Shown here: piece after piece, positions 45,798 through 54,283 of the stretch
Position numbering within the stretch: position 1 is the first letter of the stretch
Layout of the letters: every line of letters starts with the position of its first letter
From: Clostridiaceae bacterium
GTDB taxonomy: Bacteria > Bacillota > Clostridia > Tissierellales > Sporanaerobacteraceae
Reading direction: 5' to 3'
Length of the DNA: 64,000 nucleotides
Assembly: GCA_019391515.1 (NCBI GenBank)
Contig: JAHXQP010000030.1
Location: 1 to 64,000 of the forward strand
Program-made: the position numbers and the translations under genes
Notes under the pieces: model-generated
The model's input: the letters and a program-made list of their open reading frames with translations, nothing else
What the model was told of the DNA's origin: nothing
Database searches by the model: none

Positions 45798-45852
45798 AAA
45801 AAAAGACTTTCAGTTTAATAAGGTTTAGTATTCCCTATTAAACTAAAAGTCT
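45798..45852 (-). terminator. Riboswitch-controlled terminator before the GDT1 gene
   Basis: AGACTTTTAGTTTAATA / TATTAAACTGAAAGTCT type stem of about 20 bp, followed on the minus strand by seven Ts. The 5' arm starts within the GAGCGAGACTTT end of the aptamer, so aptamer folding and terminator folding compete. Confidence 0.85.
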
Positions 45853-45955
45853 CGCTCCTCTTTTTAATAAAAAGTAAATAGGACCAGGTATTTATACCAG
45901 CATGTTGACCCTATTTGCAAAGTATATTGCAGCTACTCCCTCTTAGTTAAAATTT
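45843..45955 (-). promoter_or_regulatory. yybP-ykoY family manganese riboswitch
   Basis: The minus-strand RNA has the family's two hallmark segments, an AGGGAGTAGC (45931-45942) and a closing GAGCGAGACTTT (about 45842-45853), with GGTCAACATGCTGG-type sequence between. Its place before a UPF0016 cation transporter matches the known regulon, in which Mn2+ binding turns expression on. The expression platform is the terminator at 45798-45852. Confidence 0.82.
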
Positions 45956-45967
45956 TTATTACCATAT

Positions 45968-45996
45968 ATTATATACTATATACTACTTATCTTCAA
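45968..45996 (-). promoter_or_regulatory. Promoter of the riboswitch-GDT1 unit inside the end of the cobalamin operon
   Basis: TTGAAG (45991-45996) and perfect TATAAT (45968-45973), 17 bp apart. The -35 lies within the last codons of the Cys-rich gene (stop at 45983). The start site would be near 45961, immediately before the riboswitch. Confidence 0.7.
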
Positions 45997-46252
45997 CAGC
46001 TTTAGCCATTCTTTCTTTATTTACTTCCATTATCTTATTATTTATATAGTCATATCCATTAGGTGAATGGGGAATAAGACAATTTGTACAGTCTTTAATA
46101 CCTTTATAATTTTGATGATTTCCTCCACATTCCTCTAAAAAATAAAGAGGACAGTAACAAAATAGACAACTAAACTCTTCTTCATTTTTCACCTTATGAC
46201 ATGGGAAATACTTACAAGCAGTATTTCTATAAAATTTATATGAATTTTCCAT
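45983..46252 (-). CDS. Cysteine-rich small domain protein, last gene of the cobalamin operon
   Basis: An 89-residue cytoplasmic protein with eight cysteines (13, 18, 29, 32, 34, 42, 55, 58) and histidines at 19, 46 and 62, in patterns such as CKYFPCH, CLFCYC and CTNC. It matches the small cysteine-rich domain family often encoded in or fused to cobalamin biosynthesis genes. Its function is not known; metal binding is likely from the residues. It lies 2 bp after cbiJ and so is cotranscribed. There is no terminator between it and the next promoter. Confidence 0.85.
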   Translation of the reverse strand: MENSYKFYRNTACKYFPCHKVKNEEEFSCLFCYCPLYFLEECGGNHQNYKGIKDCTNCLIPHSPNGYDYINNKIMEVNKERMAKAVEDK

Positions 46253-46254
46253 AA

Positions 46255-46998
46255 CTATTCTCCTCTCTTACTATATTTTCTAATTAATTTTTCTACCTCT
46301 TCTAAATTTTCTATTCCGCTTTCTTCAGTTCTTCCAATAATTATTGGAATAATACCTAGCTCTTTACAAGCATTTATTCGCTCCAATGTTCCTCCACTTT
46401 TTCCACTATCTTTCATAACTACATACTCTGCACCATATTCACTAAACATATCTTTGTTAAATTTAGTAGAAAATGGTCCTAATATAGCCACAATATCCTT
46501 CATGTGTACATTATATTTCTTACATTCTTCTATGCTTTCTAATGCTGGTAATATCCTATATATAAATCTATTTTGTCCTCTTATTTTTTCAAAGTCTCCT
46601 ATATTTTTAGAGCCCGTAGTAAAAAATACAGTTCCTGATATGTTTTTCAAATAAGATATACATTCATCATAATTTTTTAGGTATACTGCCCAAGAAGGTA
46701 TATCTGTTTTATTCCTAATATATCTAATATATTTTATGTTTTTCATATTGGAAATCTTTTTTGCATTTTTACTTACTATTTTTGCATATGGATGAGACAA
46801 ATCTACTATAAGTTCTATGTTTCTATCTTCAACAAATTCAAGCATTTCATCTAAATTCATTCTTCCTATTATTAATTTAGAAGAATCTATAAACTGTCTT
46901 TCACTTTCTGTTGCACCTGTTATTACAAAATCTTCTATATCTTCTATTTTACTTACAAGACGTCTAGCTTCACTAGTTCCTCCTATTATCCATATCAA
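46255..46998 (-). CDS. cbiJ: Precorrin-6A/cobalt-precorrin-6A reductase
   Basis: Reduces the corrin ring at C18-C19 using a nicotinamide cofactor, a middle step of cobalamin synthesis. The 247 residues start with the nucleotide-binding IWIIGGTSEARRLV and include DLSHPYAKIVSKNAK, SGTVFFTTGSKN and a C-terminal VVMKDSGKSGGT motif typical of CobK/CbiJ. The start is TTG at 46996-46998, overlapping the cbiH stop by four bases (TTGA), with SD GGGGG upstream. It is the thirteenth gene of the operon. Confidence 0.93.
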   Translation of the reverse strand: MIWIIGGTSEARRLVSKIEDIEDFVITGATESERQFIDSSKLIIGRMNLDEMLEFVEDRNIELIVDLSHPYAKIVSKNAKKISNMKNIKYIRYIRNKTDIPSWAVYLKNYDECISYLKNISGTVFFTTGSKNIGDFEKIRGQNRFIYRILPALESIEECKKYNVHMKDIVAILGPFSTKFNKDMFSEYGAEYVVMKDSGKSGGTLERINACKELGIIPIIIGRTEESGIENLEEVEKLIRKYSKRGE

Positions 46999-47714
46999 AG
47001 ATTATACCCCCTAGGAGTTATCATATGGCCATTTTCTACGTAAGTCTTGCTATTTCCTACTATTAACACAGATAGCATGTCTATTCTTTCATAATCTATA
47101 TCATCTAAAGTCGTTATAAATTGTTCTTGTCCACTTCTTCCAGAATTTTTAACAATCCCAACAGGTGTTGAAGGTGATTTGTGTTTAAGCATTATTTCTA
47201 CTGCTTTTTCTATATGTTTTTTTCTTCCTTTACTTCTAGGATTATATATAGTTATAACAAAATCTGCTTCCGATGCCTTCTCAATCCTTTTTTCAATTAA
47301 TTCCCACGGTGTTAAAAGATCACTTAAACTAATAGAACAAAAATCATGCATAATAGGGGAACCTAGTTCTCCTGCTGCGGAAAAAGCTGCTGTAACTCCT
47401 GGTACTATTTCTACATCTATATCGGTTGCCATCTCTAAAATTGGACCTGCCATACCATAAAGACCAGCATCTCCTGTACTTACAATAGCAGTATCTTTTC
47501 CGTTCTTTACAGATTCAATAGCTGCTTTACATCTTTCCAATTCTCCTTTCATTCCTGTAGATATTATTTCCTTCCCTTCTACAAGTTCTTCTAAATATTC
47601 AATGTAAGGAGTATATCCTACTATTACCTGAGAATTTTTTATAGCATTTACAGCCCTAAATGTCATATCCTCTCTCCCACCTGGGCCTATTCCTACTACA
47701 TATAATTTAGCCAT
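46995..47714 (-). CDS. cbiH: Cobalt-precorrin-3 C17-methyltransferase (CobJ/CbiH)
   Basis: SAM-dependent methylation at C17 coupled to ring contraction. The 239 residues show the tetrapyrrole methylase fold with AKLYVVGIGPGGREDMTFRA at the start, STGDAGLYGMAGPILEMA and the C-terminal GNSKTYVENGHMITPRGY. In the anaerobic (cobalt-early) pathway the contraction product is the delta-lactone opened by CbiG, the next gene upstream. Overlaps cbiG by 8 bp and follows an AAAGGAGG SD. Confidence 0.95.
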   Translation of the reverse strand: MAKLYVVGIGPGGREDMTFRAVNAIKNSQVIVGYTPYIEYLEELVEGKEIISTGMKGELERCKAAIESVKNGKDTAIVSTGDAGLYGMAGPILEMATDIDVEIVPGVTAAFSAAGELGSPIMHDFCSISLSDLLTPWELIEKRIEKASEADFVITIYNPRSKGRKKHIEKAVEIMLKHKSPSTPVGIVKNSGRSGQEQFITTLDDIDYERIDMLSVLIVGNSKTYVENGHMITPRGYNL

Positions 47715-48732
47715 AATTTACCTCCTTTGAAATTGCTATTGTAATCCCATTACATTTAGTCTTTTTAACAACTATTTCACCTCCTGAAAGATAGGCACAA
47801 GGCTCACTTACAGAAGATACTCCTATAGTCTTTTTAACAAAAGAACTTTTTTCAAACATTTTTTCCACTTTCTCTATCTCTTTTAGAGTAAAAATATTCA
47901 TAGGACAGTCAAAATACTTACTAGCTTCTATAATCCCGACTTCATCTTTTTTAATTTCTACTGTTCCTATAGATTTTATAGAATTCTTAGAAAGATTGTT
48001 TCTATCTAAAGTTTCTAATATTGCTTTAATTATTCTTTCTCCTTCTACTCCTTTTCTACAACCTATACCAATATTTAAATTTTTAGGTCTTAAAATAGTA
48101 TAAGGTATGTCCAGATCTATATTTTGAATAGAGGTTATCAGTATAAGTCCATCTATTCTATCTTTTAAATCTTCTATTCCATCTAAACTATCTATAGCTA
48201 GTATATTGTCGTAATAAATAATATCTTTCATGTCAGAATAGAAACCAATCTTTTTACCATTTACCATCATAGCTGTAATATCCTTTATAGATTCCATATC
48301 TTCCATTAAATATCCCATATTCATAGCAAATACATCTATAGCTTCTATACCTCTACCATCTGAAGCTGTAGTTATAATTGGCTTTACTTTCAATATATCA
48401 GCTATATATTTACATAAGAAATTTCCCCCACCTATATGCCCTGATAATAAGCTTATTGAAAACCTCCCTAAATCATCTACCACGACTATTGCTGGATCTA
48501 CAGTTTTATCAATTATATATGGCGCCATCATCCTTACTGCTATTCCGGTAGCAGATATGAAAACTATGCCATCATGTTCTTTTACAATATCTTTGAAAAT
48601 ACTCTTAATTCCACCCTTAATTTCAGAATTTATATAATGATGAATTTCAATACAGTTATTCAATTTAAAACTAGATAACTTCTCACCAATTTTTCTACCA
48701 TTGTCTGTAAAGGATAAACAAGCTACTTTCAT
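47707..48732 (-). CDS. cbiG: Cobalt-precorrin-5A hydrolase CbiG
   Basis: Opens the delta-lactone of cobalt-precorrin-5A with loss of acetaldehyde, a step found only in the anaerobic pathway. The 341 residues include an N-terminal domain with FISATGIAVRMMAPYI and LLSGHIGGGNFLCKYIA, and the C-terminal CbiG/CobE-like domain with IGIGCRKGVEG and PCAYLSGGEIVVKKTKCNG. Length is normal and there is no fusion. It starts ATGA-coupled to the cbiF stop. Its presence argues for the cobalt-early route. Confidence 0.94.
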   Translation of the reverse strand: MKVACLSFTDNGRKIGEKLSSFKLNNCIEIHHYINSEIKGGIKSIFKDIVKEHDGIVFISATGIAVRMMAPYIIDKTVDPAIVVVDDLGRFSISLLSGHIGGGNFLCKYIADILKVKPIITTASDGRGIEAIDVFAMNMGYLMEDMESIKDITAMMVNGKKIGFYSDMKDIIYYDNILAIDSLDGIEDLKDRIDGLILITSIQNIDLDIPYTILRPKNLNIGIGCRKGVEGERIIKAILETLDRNNLSKNSIKSIGTVEIKKDEVGIIEASKYFDCPMNIFTLKEIEKVEKMFEKSSFVKKTIGVSSVSEPCAYLSGGEIVVKKTKCNGITIAISKEVNYG

Positions 48733-49484
48733 TTAGAAGCATTCCTATATTCATGAGTAAATTCCGGATCATAGAGTTTAGATCTTTCATAATCTCCTGA
48801 TATAAAATCTCCTACAAGTATTTGAGCCGTTTTGGTAATTCCTTCTTTTTTAACTTTCTCCCCGATATCTTTCAAAATACCTATTACAATTTTTTCATCT
48901 TTCCAAGTAGCTTTATATATTACTGCAATTGGTACATCTTCTCTTCCATATCCTCTTTTTAATTTATCCACCACATTATCTATTTGTTGGACTGAAAGGA
49001 ATATAGCCATAGAAGCACCATAGGAAGCCAATTTTTCCAGATCTTCATTTTCCGGTACACTAGTTCTGCCTTCTATTCTAGTAAGTATAACTGTTTGGCT
49101 GACTTCTGGAAGAGTGAATTCTTTTTTTATAGCTGAACAAGCAGCAGTAAAGGAACTAACACCTGGTATTACTTCATAGGAAATCTTCTTCTCATCTAAA
49201 ATATCCATCTGTTCCCTTATGGCACCATAGATAGTAGGGTCGCCTGTATGAAGTCTAACTACCTTCAATCTTTTATCTAATCCATCCTCCATCACATCTA
49301 TTACCTCTTCTAAAGTCATAGATGCGCTGTTGTAAAATTGACATTCTTCTTTACAGAAATTTAGATGTTCTTTCGATACCAAGCTTCCTGCATATATAAC
49401 AATATCTGCTTCTTCTAAAAGTTTTCTTCCTTTAATAGTTATTAAATCTACATCTCCAGGACCTGCTCCTACAAAACTAATCAT
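48729..49484 (-). CDS. cbiF: Cobalt-precorrin-4 C11-methyltransferase (CobM/CbiF)
   Basis: Methylates C11 of cobalt-precorrin-4 with SAM. The 251-residue protein starts MISFVGAGPGDVDLITIKG and has VRLHTGDPTIYGAIREQMD and VIPGVSSFTAACSAIKKE, the signature of this methylase. An in-frame TTG at 49500-49502 lies before the SD GGAAGGAG, so ATG at 49482-49484 is the start; it overlaps the cbiL stop by 8 bp. It is in the run of overlapping genes cbiL-cbiF-cbiG-cbiH. Confidence 0.95.
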   Translation of the reverse strand: MISFVGAGPGDVDLITIKGRKLLEEADIVIYAGSLVSKEHLNFCKEECQFYNSASMTLEEVIDVMEDGLDKRLKVVRLHTGDPTIYGAIREQMDILDEKKISYEVIPGVSSFTAACSAIKKEFTLPEVSQTVILTRIEGRTSVPENEDLEKLASYGASMAIFLSVQQIDNVVDKLKRGYGREDVPIAVIYKATWKDEKIVIGILKDIGEKVKKEGITKTAQILVGDFISGDYERSKLYDPEFTHEYRNASK

Positions 49485-50142
49485 CTTTCTCTCTCCTTCC
49501 AAATATAAATGAAATATAATCTTTATCTTCCAATATATCTTCTTTATCCATCAATATCTGCTCTTCTTTAAGACTACATCTTTTAACATAAGTATATGAA
49601 AAATTCTTTTTTTCAAAAGTATCTATAATAGTTTTTTTATTTTTTGTAGTTTTTAAAATACATACTGAATCAACCTTTTCTAATATTTCTTCATCTTTCA
49701 TTTCATCAAGCAATAAAAACTTATCTCCTTTTACAGTAATAGGAGTTTTTGATTTTGAAGCTCCTGCTAAAAAAGAAGTTATACCTGGAACTACCTCTAC
49801 TTCTACTCCCATTTCTTCTACATTTTCCATTAAATATATGAAAGTACTATATACCATAGGGTCTCCAATAGTTAGAAAAGCTCCTGATTTTCCTTCTGGT
49901 ATTTCTTTTTTTATTATTTCTGCTGCATTCTCATAATCTTCTTTCTTAACCTTTCTCATAGGAAAATCTATTAGAACTACTCTTTTTCCCTCAATAAAAT
50001 CTTTAGCTGTATCTAAAGCCATATTCTTTCCATTATTATTAGGAGCAAATATTATTTCTGCTTCCTCCATAATCCTTACTGCTTTCAATGTTAGATATTC
50101 TTTATCTCCTGGGCCTGTTCCTATACCAAATAGTTTCTTCAT
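49477..50142 (-). CDS. cbiL: Cobalt-factor II/precorrin-2 C20-methyltransferase (CobI/CbiL)
   Basis: Adds a methyl group at C20 of cobalt-factor II using SAM. The 221 residues carry KLFGIGTGPGDKEYLTLKAV at the N-terminus, AEIIFAPN, TIGDPMVYSTFIYLMENVEE and VPGITSFLAGASKSKTPI. The assignment over other tetrapyrrole methylases rests on these motifs and on every other ring methylase being accounted for in the operon. It overlaps cbiT by 4 bp. Confidence 0.93.
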   Translation of the reverse strand: MKKLFGIGTGPGDKEYLTLKAVRIMEEAEIIFAPNNNGKNMALDTAKDFIEGKRVVLIDFPMRKVKKEDYENAAEIIKKEIPEGKSGAFLTIGDPMVYSTFIYLMENVEEMGVEVEVVPGITSFLAGASKSKTPITVKGDKFLLLDEMKDEEILEKVDSVCILKTTKNKKTIIDTFEKKNFSYTYVKRCSLKEEQILMDKEDILEDKDYISFIFGRREKDD

Positions 50143-50687
50143 CTCTTCACTCCTTTTACTAAGAATATTGGATTATTCCCTTTCATAAGACCTACACTAC
50201 TTATTTTTGCTGTTTGAATAAGCCTTGTCTCTATGTCTTTATAATTATATTTCTCTAAGAGTTCTATAAATTGATTTAAATTCTTTAAAGTAACAAAATT
50301 AGCACAAACTATGCCATCTTTTTCTAAACTCTTTTCTAAAAAATCAAATATGTCTTCTAATCTTCCGCCACTTCCACCAATAAAGCATTTGTTATACTCC
50401 ATCTGTGGTATACTCTCAGGAGCCTGTCCTTCAATTATATTTACATCTACCTTAAACTTTTCACTATTCTTTTTTATTAATTCTATACCCTCTTCTTCTT
50501 TCTCTACTGCCCAAACTTCTGCACCTTGAAAAGCTCCTTCTATAGACACAGATCCTGTACCAGCTCCTATATCTAATAGTACATCTCCTTCTTCTATAGA
50601 AAGAAGTACAATAGTTAAAGCTCTTATATCAAATTTAGTCATCGGGATATTTCCCCTTATAAACTCTTCATCTTTAATCCATTTCAT
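50139..50687 (-). CDS. cbiT: Cobalt-precorrin-6B C15-methyltransferase, decarboxylating (CbiT)
   Basis: Methylates C15 and removes the C12 acetate carboxyl group. It is a class I SAM enzyme, unlike the other methylases here. The 182 residues show MTKFDIRALTIVLL (the conserved N-terminal MTK motif), the SAM loop LDIGAGTGSVSIEGA and CFIGGSGGRLEDIF. It is separate from CbiE, whereas aerobic CobL is a CbiE-CbiT fusion. Its start lies inside the cbiE 3' end (14-bp overlap). Confidence 0.94.
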   Translation of the reverse strand: MKWIKDEEFIRGNIPMTKFDIRALTIVLLSIEEGDVLLDIGAGTGSVSIEGAFQGAEVWAVEKEEEGIELIKKNSEKFKVDVNIIEGQAPESIPQMEYNKCFIGGSGGRLEDIFDFLEKSLEKDGIVCANFVTLKNLNQFIELLEKYNYKDIETRLIQTAKISSVGLMKGNNPIFLVKGVKR

Positions 50688-51270
50688 TCTCTATCACCAC
50701 CACTGCCAAAGGAGATATATATTCTATATTATCTCCAATATCAACCAATACAATTTTCTCATCATCGTAGGATAAATTAAATCCTGCATATATCTTCCCT
50801 TTAACACCTAGACTATTTAGAACTTTCGATATCTTTGATGGAGTATTATTTTTGTCTGTAAGTATTATTGTAAGAGGATTATTTTTTACATTTTCTAAAC
50901 CTTCATCTCTGCCGTGGAGGGATAAGAAGCTTGCATGTTGCCAACTTTTCTTAAGCTTTCCCATCATATACTGGAAAGAAGATATTCCTGGTAGTACATT
51001 GTCTACCCCTATACCTTTCCTCTTCAAATACTCTAATATACCATAGAAACAAGGGTCTCCAGAAGCCAATATTAGTACATTTTCTTCCCTATCTAAAATA
51101 TCTAATACCTCACTTACACTTTTGATTTCTATATAGTCTTTTCTTAGGTTCCCAAGTGAACGTGAGACTCTCCCAAAAGCTATTACAGTTTCAGTTTTTT
51201 CTATAGCTTCTTTTACTTCACCTGTAACTAGTTTTGGATTTCCTGGTCCTATTCCAGCTACCGTTATCAA
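50674..51270 (-). CDS. cbiE: Cobalt-precorrin-7 C5-methyltransferase (CbiE)
   Basis: Methylates C5 with SAM. The 198 residues start MITVAGIGPGNPKLVTGEV and carry ILASGDPCFYGILEYLKRK and VLPGISSFQYMMGKLKKSW, the CbiE version of the tetrapyrrole methylase fold. It overlaps cbiD by 4 bp and cbiT by 14 bp, which fits coordinated synthesis of the CbiE/CbiT pair. Confidence 0.94.
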   Translation of the reverse strand: MITVAGIGPGNPKLVTGEVKEAIEKTETVIAFGRVSRSLGNLRKDYIEIKSVSEVLDILDREENVLILASGDPCFYGILEYLKRKGIGVDNVLPGISSFQYMMGKLKKSWQHASFLSLHGRDEGLENVKNNPLTIILTDKNNTPSKISKVLNSLGVKGKIYAGFNLSYDDEKIVLVDIGDNIEYISPLAVVVIENEMD

Positions 51271-52340
51271 ATAAATACACCTCTTTCCATAGAGTATATA
51301 ATTACCTCTACATCATAATCCTCGTCTTTTAAATATTTTTTTATTCTTTCTTCACATCCTCTTTCCATATCATAAATTACTTCCTCATAACCTTCTTCTA
51401 GACAAATATTTAAAGATTCTTCTGCTGTTATTGCATTATTTATCTTTTGTATAACTTTCATATTTGCACCTCTTAGTGCCAAATAATATATGAAAGCCTC
51501 CATTCTTCCATCACAAACTTTGCTATGAGTATTGAATACTCCTATAGATAGTTTAGCAAATTTACCTATATGGCCTATTAAGGTCATAGATTTGAAGCCC
51601 TTATTATACATATAAAGAATGCTATCCCCTATATAATTTGAAATTTTAACTTTGCCGCTCTTAAGTTTAAGAGAATCTGCTATCTTTTCTCCATAATTTC
51701 CTGGCACTAAAATTATATTTTCTCTTCCTTCCCTTTCCATGGCTGCGTCAGCTTCAAGATATATGGTTTTTATAAGGGCCTCTTCTGACATAGGATATAC
51801 TATACCTTTTGTACCTATAATAGAAATGCCGTCTTCTACTCCTATATTTTTATTATAGGTCTTTTTGGCAATTTCTCTTCCCGTAGGTGCATATATGACT
51901 ACATCATATCCAGAGTCTGATACTTCCCTAACCTCTTTTTCTATCATTTTTCTTGGTACAGGATTTATAGCTGCCGAGCCTATTTCACCAAATAATCCTT
52001 TTCTTTTTATTCTCCCTATACCTTCTCCTCCATCTATAACAACTTTTCCATCTTTTCTTTTTCTAACTTTAGCACATATATCCATGCCATCAGTTGCATC
52101 TGGATCATCTCCTCCATCCTTTACAATGCAACAAGAGGCCCATCCACTTTCTATTTTTAAATTCTTTAATTCAAGTTTCAATCTTATGCCAGCTGGTGTA
52201 TCTATTTCCACAAAAGATGGTTTCTTTCCTTCAAGAAGTTGTACTGCTCCTTTAGCCGCTCCAGCAGCACAACTTCCTGTAGTATAACCACATCTTAATC
52301 TTTTCCCTTCTTTTATGACATACATCTCTCCATCATTCAT
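51267..52340 (-). CDS. cbiD: Cobalt-precorrin-5B C1-methyltransferase (CbiD)
   Basis: A C1-methyltransferase specific to the anaerobic pathway. The 357 residues show the CbiD hallmark LRCGYTTGSCAAGAAKGAVQ near the start, KDGGDDPDATDG and GIGRIKRKGL, and ILVPGNYGEKIA with LIGHIGKFAKLSIGVFNTHS later. It starts with ATGA overlap on the cbiC stop. Its presence with cbiG places this pathway firmly in the cobalt-early class. Confidence 0.95.
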   Translation of the reverse strand: MNDGEMYVIKEGKRLRCGYTTGSCAAGAAKGAVQLLEGKKPSFVEIDTPAGIRLKLELKNLKIESGWASCCIVKDGGDDPDATDGMDICAKVRKRKDGKVVIDGGEGIGRIKRKGLFGEIGSAAINPVPRKMIEKEVREVSDSGYDVVIYAPTGREIAKKTYNKNIGVEDGISIIGTKGIVYPMSEEALIKTIYLEADAAMEREGRENIILVPGNYGEKIADSLKLKSGKVKISNYIGDSILYMYNKGFKSMTLIGHIGKFAKLSIGVFNTHSKVCDGRMEAFIYYLALRGANMKVIQKINNAITAEESLNICLEEGYEEVIYDMERGCEERIKKYLKDEDYDVEVIIYSMERGVFI

Positions 52341-52957
52341 CTTCCCACCACCATGTATAAAAGAGCATTTACAATTGAAGCTGCTACATTGCTACCCCCT
52401 TTTGTTCCCACAGTAGATATGGAAGGTATGTTATATTTTCTCAGTTCTTCTCTCGATTCTTTAGCTCCTACAAATCCTACTGGAACCCCTATAACAAATT
52501 TAGGATCCACCTTACCAGCATCAACAAGTTCTAAAATCCTAAACAATGCAGTAGGAGCATTTCCTATAACAAACATATCTATTCCTTCAGATACTGCTAA
52601 ATCTATTGCGCAAGCAGATCTAGTTGTTCCTAATTCTTTTGAAAGTTTTTTAGCTCTTTCATCATCTATAAAGTATTTTAATTCACAACCTGTTTTAGAC
52701 AGTGCAGTTTTATTTATACCTGAATAAGCCATTTTAGTATCTGTATATATAGTTCCTCCACTTTTAATTGCAGATATAGCATTGTTTAAAAAATCTCCTT
52801 TAAACTCTACTATATTCCTATAATCAAAGTCTCCTGTAGTATGGATCATTCTTTTAACAACTATTTTCTCTTCAGGAGAAAAGTTGGTATCACCCATTAC
52901 TTCTTCTATAATATCCATACTCTTGTTTTCTATTTCCATAGGTTTTTTTATATACAT
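52337..52957 (-). CDS. cbiC: Cobalt-precorrin-8 methylmutase (CbiC)
   Basis: Moves a methyl group from C11 to C12 to give cobyrinic acid. The 206 residues include RMIHTTGDFDYRNIVEF (the catalytic His region), TIYTDTKMAYSGINK, IGNAPTALFRILEL and VGFVGAKESREEL, all typical of CbiC/CobH. It has normal length. It lies 11 bp after cbiA and its stop overlaps the cbiD start. Confidence 0.95.
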   Translation of the reverse strand: MYIKKPMEIENKSMDIIEEVMGDTNFSPEEKIVVKRMIHTTGDFDYRNIVEFKGDFLNNAISAIKSGGTIYTDTKMAYSGINKTALSKTGCELKYFIDDERAKKLSKELGTTRSACAIDLAVSEGIDMFVIGNAPTALFRILELVDAGKVDPKFVIGVPVGFVGAKESREELRKYNIPSISTVGTKGGSNVAASIVNALLYMVVGR

Positions 52958-52968
52958 TCTATTCTTAC

Positions 52969-54282
52969 CTACCTTTCCCTATTGTTTTCTACATTGTCCA
53001 ATAAATAGTTGAATGCCTTCATATTACTAAAAAAATGTATATGAGGATATCCTGCTAGAACATTTTTATATTCATATCCACAGCTCCAACTCTTCTTTCC
53101 CATAGGTTTTTTTATACGATATATTTCTTCACTATCTATATTTGTAATAGATTTATGAAATTCATTAGCATTTAAAATATCGCCTTTTTCACCTAATATA
53201 CAGTCTTTTAAAAGCTCTATATTTATATATCCAAATCTTTGAAGCCTATTGGTCATAGTACTACTACCTTTAAATATATTGCACATTTCACTGCCTTCAA
53301 TATCCCCTACAAGATACATAAAACCTCCACATTCCCCATAAACATACCCACCATCTTCTGCAAAAGTCTTTATAGATTTCAACATGCTCTTATTTTTTGA
53401 AAGCTCATCTTTAAACACTTCTGGATATCCTCCACCTAGATACAATAAATCACATGATGGCAGTTCCTTATCTTTAAGAGGAGAAAAGTACACTAAATTA
53501 CATGTATTTTCAAGAAGTTTCAAATTTTCTATATAGTAAAATGAAAATGCTTTGTCATAAGCTACACCTACTGTAATATCTCTTTTTCTTGGATAAATAA
53601 ATTTAGGAACTTCTACAACATTCATAAGTTTCATAATTTCATCTATATCTACACTTTCTTCTATATGAACAGAGGCATTTTCTATAATATCCTCAATATT
53701 TTCTAATTCTTCAGTTTGGATTAGACCTAAATGTCTACTTTCTATCTCCAGTTCACTATCCTTTTCCACAAAACCTAAAACTTTTATCCCCACGTATTTT
53801 TCTATCTGCTCTTTAAGCAATATATACATAGCTTTCGTTACTTTATTTAAAATAACCCCTTTAATTTTAGAACCTTCAAAATCTACCATTCCTTTTATCT
53901 TAGGAATTACAGAGAACATTTCTCCACCAGGAGTATAAACCAATACAGCATTTACATCTAATTTTTTTGATATGTCGAAAGATGAGTTTTCAAAAGTATT
54001 ATATACTCCATCAAAATATCCCATAGCCCCTTCTATGATTCCATATTCCCCATCGCCCATAGCAATAGCCGATTTTATTCCATCTACTCCCATTAGGTGA
54101 ATATCTAAATTTCCTGGTCTTTTCCCTGATGCCTTACCTAAAAAACTCGTATCTATATAATCTGGTCCTGTTTTATAGCCACATACATCAATTTTTCTTT
54201 TCTTCAATGCCCTAATAAGGCCCAAGGTTATTAAGGTTTTTCCACTACCACTAGAAGGGGCTGTTATCATTAACATTTTCAT
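52969..54282 (-). CDS. cbiA: Cobyrinate a,c-diamide synthase (CbiA)
   Basis: Amidates the a and c side chains of cobyrinate using ATP and glutamine. The 437-residue protein is complete. The P-loop ITAPSSGSGKT is near residues 6-16, the dethiobiotin-synthetase-like domain runs to about 200, and a C-terminal class I-like glutamine amidotransferase has DLLYLGGGYPEVF, the nucleophile YGECGGFMYL (Cys318) and PHIHFFSN (His about 416). It is the only amidotransferase domain with a glutaminase centre in this operon, which matters because CbiP lacks one. It sits 1 bp after cobD. Confidence 0.96.
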   Translation of the reverse strand: MKMLMITAPSSGSGKTLITLGLIRALKKRKIDVCGYKTGPDYIDTSFLGKASGKRPGNLDIHLMGVDGIKSAIAMGDGEYGIIEGAMGYFDGVYNTFENSSFDISKKLDVNAVLVYTPGGEMFSVIPKIKGMVDFEGSKIKGVILNKVTKAMYILLKEQIEKYVGIKVLGFVEKDSELEIESRHLGLIQTEELENIEDIIENASVHIEESVDIDEIMKLMNVVEVPKFIYPRKRDITVGVAYDKAFSFYYIENLKLLENTCNLVYFSPLKDKELPSCDLLYLGGGYPEVFKDELSKNKSMLKSIKTFAEDGGYVYGECGGFMYLVGDIEGSEMCNIFKGSSTMTNRLQRFGYINIELLKDCILGEKGDILNANEFHKSITNIDSEEIYRIKKPMGKKSWSCGYEYKNVLAGYPHIHFFSNMKAFNYLLDNVENNRER

Positions 54283-54283
54283 A

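Noticed and set aside
51865-52287. A plus-strand open frame of about 140 codons over cbiD
   Set aside because: It is antisense to conserved cbiD with no start signal or family match.
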